In this document: positions 28,638 through 38,334 of the stretch, piece after piece
Layout: each line of letters begins with the position of its first letter
Position numbering within the stretch: position 1 is the stretch's first letter
Source: Dehalococcoidia bacterium
Lineage (GTDB): Bacteria; Chloroflexota; Dehalococcoidia; Lucifugimonadales; JAGWBF01
Direction of reading: 5' to 3'
Assembly (NCBI GenBank): GCA_021295955.1
Contig: JAGWBJ010000006.1
Coordinates: 19,016 to 83,015 of the forward strand
Length of the DNA stretch: 64,000 nucleotides
Position numbers and translations under genes: made by a program
Notes under the pieces: generated by a model
What the model saw: the letters and a program-made list of their open reading frames with translations, nothing else
Database searches by the model: none
Told to the model about the DNA's origin: nothing

Positions 28638-29795
28638 TTAATGCAAGCGGGGTGGCGCCTCCAGCACGTCAAGGATGTCTGCCGCGTAGTAGACACGATT
28701 GCGCCGCCGCTCTCGCACTTGGGTGACGACGCCCGCTCTTTCCAGGCGGGCGATGGCTCGCTGGGCTGTCGTGAACGCTACCTCTAATCTTTCGGCGACG
28801 CCTCGCACCGTCCAGAATGGGTTTTCAACGAAGAGGTCCAGGGCCGTTTCGGGAAGCCTGGACTGACCCCCGGACAACTCTCGCTTCCACTGGGAGAGCA
28901 GGGCGTCTAGGCGCTGGGTCCGTTCCACCGCATCTTCGGACTGGAGTGTTATCCCTCTCAGGAAATAGGTCAGCCACTCCTCCCATTCTCCACGCTCCGT
29001 CACGCCGAGGAGGCGTGCGTAATATTCCTCCCGCGTAGCCTCAAAGTAGGCACTCAGGTAAAGCAACGGAGAAGGGATGACTCCCCGGTCGATCAACAGC
29101 AGCGTGATGAGCAGGCGTCCAACCCGGCCATTTCCGTCGAGGAAGGGGTGAATCGCCTCAAACTGAGCGTGGACGATACCAGCGTGAACCAACGGAGGCA
29201 GTGTGTCGTCTCGGAGAAACCCTTCCCACGCGTCCAGACATGGCATCAACTCTGGAGGTGGCGGTGGCACGTAGGTCGCGTCGTTTAATGTGCATCCCGG
29301 GGGCCCTATCCAGTTCTGGCTGCTACGAAACTCTCCAGGCGTTGCCGCGCCGCCGCGAACGTCGTGCATCAAGCGTTCGTGCATCTCGCGGACGAGGCGT
29401 AGCGACAGAGGCAAGGAATCTAGGCGTTCAACGGCATACTCCAAGGCCGTCACATAGTTCCCCACCTCCCGCAGGTCAGCGGGGCTTCTTTCAACAGCTG
29501 CCCCGGCCTCGGCGGCCAGCAGCTCTCCAAGGGTCGCCTGAGTCCCCTCGATGCGACTGGATAGGACAGCCTCTTTACGGATGAAAGGCCGGATAAGGAG
29601 GTGTGGATTAGGCAGGCGCCGCCCTTCTCCAGCAAGCCTGCCGACCGCTCGGTCTGCGGAAGAGAGTGAGACCATTAGCCCCTCGTCCCATGTCAGCGGG
29701 GGTGGAGGTGGTGCCGGCACAAAGGCCTGATACCCGCCCGGGCAACTCAGCAGACGACCATGGGGCTGTCGTTCTCGCTCAGATGTAGATGCCAT
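28638..29795 (-). CDS. Fic-domain protein (AMPylase family), with N-terminal inhibitory helix and C-terminal winged helix
   Basis: Fic motif HPFLDGNGRVGR; inhibitory motif SSRIEGT; C-term HTH-like region. Confidence 0.92.
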   Translation of the reverse strand: MASTSERERQPHGRLLSCPGGYQAFVPAPPPPPLTWDEGLMVSLSSADRAVGRLAGEGRRLPNPHLLIRPFIRKEAVLSSRIEGTQATLGELLAAEAGAAVERSPADLREVGNYVTALEYAVERLDSLPLSLRLVREMHERLMHDVRGGAATPGEFRSSQNWIGPPGCTLNDATYVPPPPPELMPCLDAWEGFLRDDTLPPLVHAGIVHAQFEAIHPFLDGNGRVGRLLITLLLIDRGVIPSPLLYLSAYFEATREEYYARLLGVTERGEWEEWLTYFLRGITLQSEDAVERTQRLDALLSQWKRELSGGQSRLPETALDLFVENPFWTVRGVAERLEVAFTTAQRAIARLERAGVVTQVRERRRNRVYYAADILDVLEAPPRLH

Positions 29796-29959
29796 TAACC
29801 CCTTATTAGCGGAGATGAGAATAGCGCCGACTCTTATTATCGTTGCAGCATTCTTTCGAAAACAAGCCCGCGTCTGACCATCCTGCCAGGAATTCCACAC
29901 AACGCAAGAAGTCGCACCGAGACGACCTAGGTAGCCGCCACGGGATTCGAAAACTCGAG

Positions 29960-30125
29960 GCGATTTAGCTTCAACGAGTCAGTTCGATCACCGTCGATGA
30001 GCTTCGCGCCAACGTCCTCACCGAGTCCAGCATCAGGGACCTGGTGAAGATCGTGGACGAGGAGATGGACGGCGTGGCCTCCGAGCAGCGCCAGAGACTC
30101 CAGACCGTCCCTCAGCCTGAGTCCG
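29960..30125 (+). pseudogene. Relic of a large serine recombinase C-terminal region
   Basis: Frame reads KLEAI*LQRVSSITVDELRANVLTESSIRDLVKIVDEEMDGVASEQRQRLQTV; resembles the coiled-coil region of serine recombinases, with an in-frame stop and no catalytic domain. Confidence 0.45.
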
Positions 30126-30258
30126 TTGCAATTGCGTCCAAAGAGTCTTCGTGCAGACGCCTGCCATACGCCCCAGTCTACTCGCAATGACGGGCTGGCG
30201 CGGGCGATTCGACCTCCTGCTCCCACGCAGGATATGGGCGACGGCGACTCCGCCCGGC

Positions 30259-30654
30259 CTACTCTCCCAGGTTGACTACTATGTTGTCCGGAGAGCGCGT
30301 GAGGACGGCCTCGGCCGGCTCGTCGGTGACGTTGCCCTCGATGTGGGGCAGGTGGGCGGGGACGAAGATGTAGTCCCCGGGGCCCGCGTCCACGTACTCC
30401 TTGTAGTCCTCGCCAAAGTAGACTCGCACGTGCCCGCTCAGCACGTAGGCCGCGGTCTCCGCCTCCCCGTGATGGTGGGGCGGCCCCAGCTCGTTGGGCA
30501 CGCAGGTGACGTGCCCCATCCAGATACGCTTGGCCCCCGCGGTATTGCCGTCTATCCCCGGCCTGCGCTCCATCCCCCTCGTCTGGGGAGTCGTGCTCGT
30601 GGGCTGGGTGCCATGCAGCACGCGCACCTTCTGGGCCTCGATGGAAGTGCTCAT
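30259..30654 (-). CDS. Cupin-domain protein
   Basis: PNELGPPHHHGEAETAAYVLSGHVRVYFG...GPGDYIFVPAHLPHIEGN. Confidence 0.88.
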   Translation of the reverse strand: MSTSIEAQKVRVLHGTQPTSTTPQTRGMERRPGIDGNTAGAKRIWMGHVTCVPNELGPPHHHGEAETAAYVLSGHVRVYFGEDYKEYVDAGPGDYIFVPAHLPHIEGNVTDEPAEAVLTRSPDNIVVNLGE

Positions 30655-30806
30655 CGTTCCTTCATCCCCTTTCCTGGTCGCCGCACGCCGTCTCCACACC
30701 TGGCCCACCGGGCCGCCGGGCAAGGGACGGCGATGCCGCGCGCCGACTCCAGGATTATAGCATCCTGGCCTCTCATGGCCCGAAACCGGCCACGGGGTGT
30801 CGAGTC

Positions 30807-31106
30807 CTACTCGCGGAAGGCGTTGCAGCCGGTGACCAGGGCCGGGGTGCCTCCCATCAGGTAGGCCACCTGCACCGTCTCGGCTATCTCCTCCTCCGAC
30901 GCCCCCAGGGCCCGGGCCCGCTGGGAGATGACGTACACGCCGTTCTCGTGGGCCAGCAGGGCGTCGCAGAGCATGGTCATCAACGTCTTCACCTTGGCCG
31001 ACAGGGCCCCGTCCGCGATCACGTACTCCCGCACCGAGGTGACGTGCTCCAACATCTTGGGGTCGGCCTTGCCAAGGGTCTCCAGATACGAGGGCGCTTG
31101 CTGCAT
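30807..31106 (-). CDS. Carboxymuconolactone decarboxylase (CMD) family protein lacking the CxxC/H residues
   Basis: ALSAKVKTLMTMLCDALLAHENGVYVISQRARALGASEEEIAETVQVAYLMGGTPAL. Confidence 0.8.
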   Translation of the reverse strand: MQQAPSYLETLGKADPKMLEHVTSVREYVIADGALSAKVKTLMTMLCDALLAHENGVYVISQRARALGASEEEIAETVQVAYLMGGTPALVTGCNAFRE

Positions 31107-31203
31107 GATTGCACCTCCTTTCCCCTACATCTTACTATCGTCGGCAGGAACGGGTCACCGGGTGGAATATCGGGCAGAATCAGCTATAATCCTAGAAACA
31201 AGG

Positions 31204-31282
31204 GCGCTATCCAACTTCGCCCCCGCTATCCGACTTCGCCCCCCGCTATCCAAATTCGCCCCCCGCTATCCAAATCCGCCCC
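31204..31282. repeat. Tandem repeat, 4 x about 20 bp (CGCTATCCAAATTCGCCCCC-like)
   Basis: Directly visible immediately upstream of the CMD gene at 31295. Confidence 0.93.
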
Positions 31283-31294
31283 AAGGTGCAAGCC

Positions 31295-31852
31295 ATGGCC
31301 CGTGTACCTACGGCAACCCAGGACAGCATCCCGTCAGACCAGAAGACTGCGTTCCAGGAAGTGGTGGAGCAGCGGGGAGAGGTCCCCGCCGCCGGCCCGG
31401 CATCGATAATGATCAACGTCCCGGAGATCGCCAAGCGGGCTGGACACCTGTCGGACTACCTGAGAAAAGAGTCCACCCTCTCGTCGCGGATCCAGGAATT
31501 GGCGATGCTGGTCACGGCCCGGGAGCTGGACTGCCAGTATATCTGGAACGCCCACGCCGCCGCCGGACGCAGGGCCGGCCTGTCTGACGAGACGGTCGAC
31601 CAGCTACGGGAGCGCCGGGAGCTAACCGCCCTCGCCCGGGACGAGGCCGCCGTCGTGACCTTCGGACGGGAGTTCTTTCGCACTCGCCGGATCAGCGAGC
31701 CCAGCTTCAAGGCGGCCATGGCCCAGTTCGGCGTACGCGGTCTTACGGAGCTCACCAACCTCATGGGGTACTACGCCATGCTGGCCTTCAACATCAACGC
31801 CTTCGAGGTGGACCTTCCGGCAGAGCGGACCGAGCCCGTTCTGCCTGTGTGA
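31295..31852 (+). CDS. Carboxymuconolactone decarboxylase family protein
   Basis: LSSRIQELAMLVTARELDCQYIWNAHAAAGRRAGLSDETVDQL. Confidence 0.85.
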   Translation: MARVPTATQDSIPSDQKTAFQEVVEQRGEVPAAGPASIMINVPEIAKRAGHLSDYLRKESTLSSRIQELAMLVTARELDCQYIWNAHAAAGRRAGLSDETVDQLRERRELTALARDEAAVVTFGREFFRTRRISEPSFKAAMAQFGVRGLTELTNLMGYYAMLAFNINAFEVDLPAERTEPVLPV

Positions 31853-31878
31853 GAGCCCGTCACGAGCTACGCACTGCC

Positions 31879-32832
31879 TCAGAACACGGCTATGGGGTTT
31901 ACGGGCGTCCCGGTGACGTTCACCAGCCTCAGGGGGCCCATGCACAGCATGAACTCCCACCGGCCCCGTTCCTCGCAGGCCCGGGCCAGCTCATCCAGGT
32001 TGGCGTTGTCGATCAGGCACATCCCCAGGAACACCAGGCTCAACGTGTGCAGCGGACTCATGATCCCGTCGTAGGTCGTGTCCGGCCGCAGGTCGTTGGA
32101 TGTGTCGGTGCCCAGCATGGCGATCTCCCGCCGGTGGAACCACGGGATGCACGCCACGTGGCAGGCTGTCCCTCCGTCCACATTGGGATCGAAGGGCCCC
32201 TCCTCCAGCCTTCGCCGGTAGTTGCCCGTGCGGACCAGCAGCAGGTCCCCCTTCTCCACACTCAGCCCCGCGTCCTTCTCCGCCGCGTCCAGGTCCTCGG
32301 GGAACACGGGCTCGTCCGGGTCGAGCCAACGCTTGCCCTTCAGCCTGGCGATGTCCAGCAGCACCCCCCGGGTCACGATCCCGTCGCGGGCCACGTCTAT
32401 GGCGTGGGACCGGGCGCCATGCCGGGCGGTCACCATATTCGCGGGCACGCCGTTGTACATCTTGCCCCGCCACGAGTAGTGGGCGAGGCTGTCCAAGTGG
32501 GTGATGGTGTGCCCGTGGAACACCATCCCTATGTACTCGCCGGCGCCGTACCTGGTGCGCCTTATCTCGGGCGGGTCCGTGTCCCGGCCCTCGCCGCTGT
32601 CCACCATGAACCGCTGAAACTGGAAGGGGACGTCCGGGGCCGTCTCCGAGACTATGGGCCTGGAGCAGGTCACCGTCACGCCCTCCCGCACCAGCCGGCT
32701 CGCCGCAATCCTCTTCTCCGTCGTTATGTGGTTGAGCGTGCCCATCTGGTCGTCGGGTCCCCAGCGCCCCCAGTTGCTCAGGGACTCCATGTATCCCAGT
32801 ACCTCCTCTTCGCTGGGAACGTGAACAGGCAT
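31879..32832 (-). CDS. Cyclase family protein (kynurenine formamidase-like)
   Basis: GMVFHGHTITHLDSLAHY metal motif; LLLVRTGNY; MLGTDTSND. Confidence 0.85.
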   Translation of the reverse strand: MPVHVPSEEEVLGYMESLSNWGRWGPDDQMGTLNHITTEKRIAASRLVREGVTVTCSRPIVSETAPDVPFQFQRFMVDSGEGRDTDPPEIRRTRYGAGEYIGMVFHGHTITHLDSLAHYSWRGKMYNGVPANMVTARHGARSHAIDVARDGIVTRGVLLDIARLKGKRWLDPDEPVFPEDLDAAEKDAGLSVEKGDLLLVRTGNYRRRLEEGPFDPNVDGGTACHVACIPWFHRREIAMLGTDTSNDLRPDTTYDGIMSPLHTLSLVFLGMCLIDNANLDELARACEERGRWEFMLCMGPLRLVNVTGTPVNPIAVF

Positions 32833-33021
32833 CTCCCACTCCTCTCTCGCCGGCGTGATCGGCCCTGGCTCCGGACCGTCTGAAGCGCCGGCTGCTCCCC
32901 GACAACCCTTTGCGCCACCGACCGGCTAATGATAACACCGATGGGTCGACGGCGCGGGTCAGGGCCTACGACGGGTCGGGCCCCGGGGCGTCGGGCCGCG
33001 TGTATAATGGCGGTGTCCGCG

Positions 33022-33648
33022 ATGAGCGCAGAACGCATTCTGCTGGGCACCACCAACCCCGCCAAGCTGGAGAAGCTCCGGTGGCTCTTGGAGGGGCTTC
33101 CCCTGGAGCCGGTGAGCCCCCGGGACCTGGGCATGGCCTGGAGGGGTCCCGACGAGGACGGCCCGACCCACCTGGAGACGGCCGTCGCCAAGGCGCGGGA
33201 ATGGTCCCTGGCAGCCTCCTTGCCGGCCGTCTCCACCGACGGCGGGCTCGTCATCCCGGCCCTGGGAGATGGCTGGCAGAGCACCCTGACCCACCGGTTC
33301 GCCGGGGAAGGCGTGGACGATACGACCAGGGTCTCCAGGCTGCTGGAGCTGATGGCGCCCCACTCGGGCGACGGACGGCGCGCCTCATGGGTGGAAGCGG
33401 TGGCCATCGCCGACGGGAAGAGCAGCCTGGCCTCCTGGGAGGTGCCCGGGGCCGCCGGAGTCTTGCTGGAGGCCCCTTCGGGGCCCACGACCTCCGGCTT
33501 CTGGGTCTTCTCCCTGTGGCATTTCCCCCACCTGGGCAAGACTTACAACGAGCTGGAACAGCCGGAGCTGGAGTCGCTGGACGACCACTGGGCCAAGCTG
33601 CGCGCCCTGGTCCGGCGGTTCTTCATGGACCGGCCCCCGCCGGGATGA
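33022..33648 (+). CDS. HAM1/RdgB-like non-canonical purine NTP pyrophosphatase
   Basis: ILLGTTNPAKLEKLRWLL...STDGGLVIPALGD. Confidence 0.7.
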   Translation: MSAERILLGTTNPAKLEKLRWLLEGLPLEPVSPRDLGMAWRGPDEDGPTHLETAVAKAREWSLAASLPAVSTDGGLVIPALGDGWQSTLTHRFAGEGVDDTTRVSRLLELMAPHSGDGRRASWVEAVAIADGKSSLASWEVPGAAGVLLEAPSGPTTSGFWVFSLWHFPHLGKTYNELEQPELESLDDHWAKLRALVRRFFMDRPPPG

Positions 33649-33717
33649 CCCGGCGCCGTGGCATTGCCCGCGCCGATGTTGTAACATCAACGACGAAGGG
33701 TGTGACTGGAGAGCGCC

Positions 33718-34422
33718 ATGCGGAACAAGGTCTGCTCGTCCTTCGACGAGGCGGTGGCCGACATCCCCGACGGGTCCACCATCATGTTCCCGGGCTTCGC
33801 CGGCCCGGGGCAGCCCACGAACCTCATCGCCGCCCTGCTGCGTCAGGGAGCCCGAGACCTGACGGGCATCTCCAACAACCACGGGTTCCCCTACATGGCG
33901 ATGCACGTAGGCAAGCTGGTGGAAGCCGGACGGATGCGGAAGATGGTCTGCGCCTTCACCGCCGCACCCCGTCCCTCTCAGGCGCAGGCCTTCGAGAAGC
34001 TGCACGAGGCTGGCGAGATCGAGGCGGAGCTGGTCCCGCAGGGGACTCTGGCGGAGAGGATTCGCGCGGCGGGCGCGGGCATCGGCGCCTTCTACACCCC
34101 CACCAGCGCGGGCACCGAGGTGGCCGACGGCAAGGAGCGCCGGACCTTCGACGGCAGGGAGTACGTCCTAGAGTACCCGCTCCACGCCGACTACGCCTTC
34201 GTCCGCGCCCGGCGGGCCGACACCTTCGGCAACCTCCAGTACCGCATGTCGGCCCGGAACTTCAACCCAATCATGGCCCAGGCAGCCAGGGTGACCATCG
34301 TGGAGGTCGAAGAGGAGATCGTGGGGCTGGGGGACCTGGACCCCGACCAGGTGCACACGCCGGGAGTGGTCGTGGACAGGCTGGTCAAGATACCCCCGGC
34401 GCCCGAGGGCTACTGGCTGTAG
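33718..34422 (+). CDS. CoA-transferase subunit A
   Basis: IPDGSTIMFPGFAGPGQPTNLIAALL...YTPTSAGTEVADGKERRTFDGREYVLEYPLHADYAFVRA. Confidence 0.92.
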   Translation: MRNKVCSSFDEAVADIPDGSTIMFPGFAGPGQPTNLIAALLRQGARDLTGISNNHGFPYMAMHVGKLVEAGRMRKMVCAFTAAPRPSQAQAFEKLHEAGEIEAELVPQGTLAERIRAAGAGIGAFYTPTSAGTEVADGKERRTFDGREYVLEYPLHADYAFVRARRADTFGNLQYRMSARNFNPIMAQAARVTIVEVEEEIVGLGDLDPDQVHTPGVVVDRLVKIPPAPEGYWL

Positions 34423-34460
34423 GCGCCGGGACACGCGCCTCCGCCCGGGAGTAGGAGAGC

Positions 34461-35126
34461 ATGGGAAAGACGCCGCTGGACAGACAGACCATGTGCAACC
34501 GTCTGGCCATGGAGTTCCAGGACGGCTGGATGGTCAACCTGGGCATAGGCATCCCCACCCTGTGCTCCAACTACGACTTCGGCGACAGGAGCATCGTCTT
34601 TCACTCGGAGAACGGGGTCATCGGCTACGGGCCCCTGGCAGCCGAGGGGGAGGAGGACGCGGACCTGGTCAACGCCGGCGGTCAGAGGGTGACCCTGGTG
34701 AAGGGCGCTGCCATCGTCCACCACGCCGACTCCTTCTCCCTGATCCGCGGGGGATACCTGGACGTCACGGTGCTGGGTTCCTACGAGGTGGCAGAGAACG
34801 GCGACTTCGCCAACTGGAAGACCGAGGGCAGGAAGGGCGGCGGGATAGGCGGGGCCATGGACCTGGCCGTGGGCGCCAGGCGGGTGTTCATCGCCATGGA
34901 GCACACCACCCGGGATGGCAAGCCGCGCCTGCTGAAGCGGTGCACCCTTCCCCTGACGGGCGCGGGGGTGGTCAAGCTGGTCGCCACCAACCTGGGGCTG
35001 TTCCAGGTCACCCCCCAGGGGTTCCTGATGACGGAGATCGCGCCGGGCTACACCCCCGAGGATGTCCAGGCCCTCACCGAGGCCCGGCTCGACATCTCCC
35101 CGGACCTGACCGAGTTCCGGACCTGA
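34461..35126 (+). CDS. CoA-transferase subunit B
   Basis: NLGIGIPTLCSNY...FHSENGVIGYGP...GGYLDVTVLGSYEVAENGDFANW...GKGGGIGGAMDLA-type motifs. Confidence 0.93.
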   Translation: MGKTPLDRQTMCNRLAMEFQDGWMVNLGIGIPTLCSNYDFGDRSIVFHSENGVIGYGPLAAEGEEDADLVNAGGQRVTLVKGAAIVHHADSFSLIRGGYLDVTVLGSYEVAENGDFANWKTEGRKGGGIGGAMDLAVGARRVFIAMEHTTRDGKPRLLKRCTLPLTGAGVVKLVATNLGLFQVTPQGFLMTEIAPGYTPEDVQALTEARLDISPDLTEFRT

Positions 35127-35208
35127 CGTCGGGGGGGCTCGAAGCGGATGTCTTCGCCTCCATGGCCTCGGACATAGGCCCCGTCACCCCCGGAGAGCGC
35201 CCCCTTTG

Positions 35209-35337
35209 TGTCATTCCGAGCGTAGCGAGGAATCTCTCCATGCCGCCGAGTATTGGGCCCGTGGCCTCGTAGCATAGCGTGCTCGTCGTAGGGTCTCTGA
35301 GATTCCTCGGCTGCTCTTCGCTGCGCTCGGAATGACA
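35209..35337. repeat. MITE/REP-like palindromic element with 14-bp perfect terminal inverted repeats (TGTCATTCCGAGCG/CGCTCGGAATGACA)
   Basis: Inverted repeats read directly at both ends. Confidence 0.85.
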
Positions 35338-35464
35338 GACGAGGGGGCTTCGCTACGCTCGGAATGAACGGGCGAGGGGGCTTCGCTACGCTCGGAATGA
35401 ACGGGCGAGGGGGCTTCGCTACGCTCGGAATGACGGGCGAGGGGGCTTCGCTACGCTCGGAATC
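35338..35464. repeat. Tandem array, 4 x about 32 bp (GGGCGAGGGGGCTTCGCTACGCTCGGAATGAAC)
   Basis: Consecutive copies abutting and derived from the end of the palindromic element. Confidence 0.92.
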
Positions 35465-35502
35465 GAGCGCCCACAAAGGGCGCCCCTACGACAGGACCAA
35501 GG

Positions 35503-36489
35503 CTAGCCGACGCCCTTCTGGTAGACCTGGACGCGGTGCCGCTGGCAGTCCGAGACCAGCACCCTGCCGTCCCGGTCGAACACCACCGCCACAGGGTACC
35601 AGAAGGCCCGCTCGGGGCCGCGGTCCCTGACCAGGTCCCTCTGCAGACGCATGTCGGGGTTGGCGTCCAGTTTGGCCTGGCCCCACTTGGACATCTCCGA
35701 GTCGCCGGTGAAGGTGGTGATGTGGCGGCCGTCGGAGGTCATGACCTGTACCCGGTGGTTGCCCCAGTCGGCCACGTAGATGTCCCCGTCTCGGTCGACC
35801 CCCACCCCGGCGGGCCGGTTGAGCTGGCCTATACCGGCGCCCGGGGAGCCGAACTCGGCCAGGAACTCTCCCTCGGGGCTGAACTTCTGGACCCGGTCGT
35901 TTCGCCAGTCGGCCACGTAAACGCGGCCCTCGGCATCGACGTCCATGCCCCAGGGGGCGCTGAACTGGCCCGGACCGGAGCCCTCCTCTCCCCAGCCGGC
36001 GAGGAAGCGGCCGTCCCGGGTGAACTTCTGCACACGGCAGTTCTGGCTGTCCACCACGTACAGGTTCTGGTCCGGGTCGAGCTCCATGCCCGAGGGCTGG
36101 TTCATCTGGCCGGCCCCCGTGCCCTGAGCTCCCCACTTGTCCAGAAAATCGCCGTCCTTGTTGAAGATGGACACCCGGTTCAACCACTGGTCGAGCACGT
36201 AGACGTTGTCGGCGTCGTCCACGGTGATGGACACGGGCCAGATGAACTCGCCGTCAGCCTCGCCGTACTGGCCGAACTGCCTCAGGTAGTCCTCCTCGAT
36301 GGTGCACACCGTCACCCTCACGCCATCGGGCCGGTCCTCCCGGGAGCGGGAGGGCACGTACATCACGCCCTCGCTGTCCAGGGCCAGGTCCATGGGGTGC
36401 CTGAAGCCCGGGCCCGAGTATTCGGCCCGCCCGATGGTGTGGCTGTAGTGAAAGGTCCTGGTGGTGATGCCGAAGAATATGCTGCTCAT
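35503..36489 (-). CDS. NHL-repeat beta-propeller protein
   Basis: Repeated PxGMxxDxxGxxYVADxxNxRVQxF units. Confidence 0.9.
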   Translation of the reverse strand: MSSIFFGITTRTFHYSHTIGRAEYSGPGFRHPMDLALDSEGVMYVPSRSREDRPDGVRVTVCTIEEDYLRQFGQYGEADGEFIWPVSITVDDADNVYVLDQWLNRVSIFNKDGDFLDKWGAQGTGAGQMNQPSGMELDPDQNLYVVDSQNCRVQKFTRDGRFLAGWGEEGSGPGQFSAPWGMDVDAEGRVYVADWRNDRVQKFSPEGEFLAEFGSPGAGIGQLNRPAGVGVDRDGDIYVADWGNHRVQVMTSDGRHITTFTGDSEMSKWGQAKLDANPDMRLQRDLVRDRGPERAFWYPVAVVFDRDGRVLVSDCQRHRVQVYQKGVG

Positions 36490-36553
36490 GTCTGCGACCC
36501 TCCAAGCGAGACCTGGCGCCGGCCCCCTGCGGGGACAAGGGCGGGACGGGACC

Positions 36554-37978
36554 TCAGCAGTATTGGTATTCCGCCGAGGCGGCGATCATCTGGAGCATCT
36601 CGCTCACCCGGCGGTCGAAGACGCTACGGGCCTCCTGGGTGTCGGTGGACAGGGGACCGGCCTCCCTCACGTGGGCCACCAGCGAGTCCCTGGTCTTTCC
36701 CGTGACCTCCAGCGGGCCCATCAGGTCCAGACAGCCGTCCACCAGCCCCTCGGGAGTCGCCGCGTCGCTGCGCGCGGCCACCCGGTCCACGATGTCCCGG
36801 ACGCCCGGCAGGCCGATGTTGCTCACCTGCTCGGACACGAAGTTGATCCGCTCCACCAGGCTGCCGCTGTCGATCCACTCCCTGCCCGTGTGCCAGCCCT
36901 CGACGGTGGGCGGGTTCATCAGCTCCTGGCCCATGTACCCCACCTCCATGGCAATGGGGAAGAGGCCCGGCTTGGGCGACGAGTAGTCCCTCACCAGACG
37001 CATCGTGCCCACCACCACGTCGGTGGGGCTCTTCACCTTGGCGTACCTGACCGCCTCGGACTTGAAGAAGTCCGAGTTGAACAGCACGCGGAGCACGGGC
37101 CTTAACTCGTAGCCGTTGTCGACGAAGGCCTCCTCCAAGGTGCGAATGGCTTCCATGTCCCGAGGCGGCGTGTCCTTCCAGGCTGGGACCTGTACGTCGT
37201 CGGCGACGAAGAAGTTATACAGGTGCCGGGCGACGAACCTGGCCGTCGCCGGCTGCCGGACGATGATGTCCACGATGTCCTCGCCGTTCCAACACCCGGT
37301 CTCCCCCAGGAAAGTCTTCTCCCCGTCGTCGTGGTCCGCCGGGTCGTAGAGGAACTCCCAGTCGGCCCGGCCGAAGGGGAACACGGGCATGGTGGGGGCC
37401 ACGTTCCAGCCGGTGAACGCCCTGGACGCCGCCTTGACGTCGTCCTCGGTGTAGTTGAACTGGCCGTCCATCCCCACGCCCAACGAGAAGAGCTCCAGCA
37501 GCTCCCTGCCGTAGTTCTCGTTGATGGAGCCCTTGTGGTTGTCGATATTGTCCAGGTACTGCACCATGGCCGGGTCCCGGGACAGGGCGATGAGCAGGTC
37601 CCGGAAGCTGCCCAGCCCCAGCCGGCGGAACATGTCGATCTGCAGGCTGAGCTGCCGGCCGTTGTCCACCTTGGCGTACCCCGAGCACAGGATCCCGTGC
37701 CAGAAGAGAGCGATCTTGTCCTCCATGGGCCGGTGGGTGTTGATCATCCTGTAGGTCCACATTACCTCGTTGTTGATCACGTTGGGCCGGTCGCCGTACT
37801 CGGGGAAGGCCCGCAGGTAGATGTCGTCCTGCCAGGGGGGCTGGGCCTCGGGGGCCAGCAGCTCCTCCACCGTCGCCTCGTATCCCTTGGCGACGTACTC
37901 CTCGAGCTGCTGCCTGGTTGCGCCGAAGGCGGCGCGCCGCATCAAGTGGGCCATGAGGGCTATATCTGTGTTCTCCAC
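36554..37978 (-). CDS. DUF1800-family protein
   Basis: LMRRAAFGATRQQLEEYVAKGYEATVEELL...ALFWHGILCSG...NYGRELLELFSLG. Confidence 0.9.
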   Translation of the reverse strand: MENTDIALMAHLMRRAAFGATRQQLEEYVAKGYEATVEELLAPEAQPPWQDDIYLRAFPEYGDRPNVINNEVMWTYRMINTHRPMEDKIALFWHGILCSGYAKVDNGRQLSLQIDMFRRLGLGSFRDLLIALSRDPAMVQYLDNIDNHKGSINENYGRELLELFSLGVGMDGQFNYTEDDVKAASRAFTGWNVAPTMPVFPFGRADWEFLYDPADHDDGEKTFLGETGCWNGEDIVDIIVRQPATARFVARHLYNFFVADDVQVPAWKDTPPRDMEAIRTLEEAFVDNGYELRPVLRVLFNSDFFKSEAVRYAKVKSPTDVVVGTMRLVRDYSSPKPGLFPIAMEVGYMGQELMNPPTVEGWHTGREWIDSGSLVERINFVSEQVSNIGLPGVRDIVDRVAARSDAATPEGLVDGCLDLMGPLEVTGKTRDSLVAHVREAGPLSTDTQEARSVFDRRVSEMLQMIAASAEYQYC

Positions 37979-38119
37979 GACGCCTCCTTGCGGATATGTG
38001 GTAAATCTCTACGAAGGACGGAGCTGCTATCGGGTATGGCCGTATAGTAGCATCACGCGACAAGAAAATCCACAGGAGCGCCCGGCCCGTCGTTACTCTG
38101 AAAATAGCCTCACGGCGCC

Positions 38120-38220
38120 CCCTCCGTCACTCCCGCGGAAGCATGTCCTCGGACTTGATACGGGGGCGGGAATCCAAGGCGCCCAATAATGGATTCCCGC
38201 CTGCGCGGGAACGACGATGG
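38120..38220. repeat. Dispersed REP-like palindromic element (copy A)
   Basis: TGGATTCCCGCCTGCGCGGGAACGAC... shares halves with 39338-39415 in inverse orientation. Confidence 0.75.
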
Positions 38221-38334
38221 GTGAGCGCCCTGGGTCGCGGCCTTCGACGGAACGACCGGGTTCGTTGGTTCCCAGCCTGGGGCTTGGGATACTACGTCGC
38301 GGCTGGCTCACCGTACTCCGCCAGCCTGAGCGCT

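Noticed and set aside
35338-35464. Possible CRISPR array
   Set aside because: Units are contiguous with no unique spacers and no cas genes nearby; tandem array instead.
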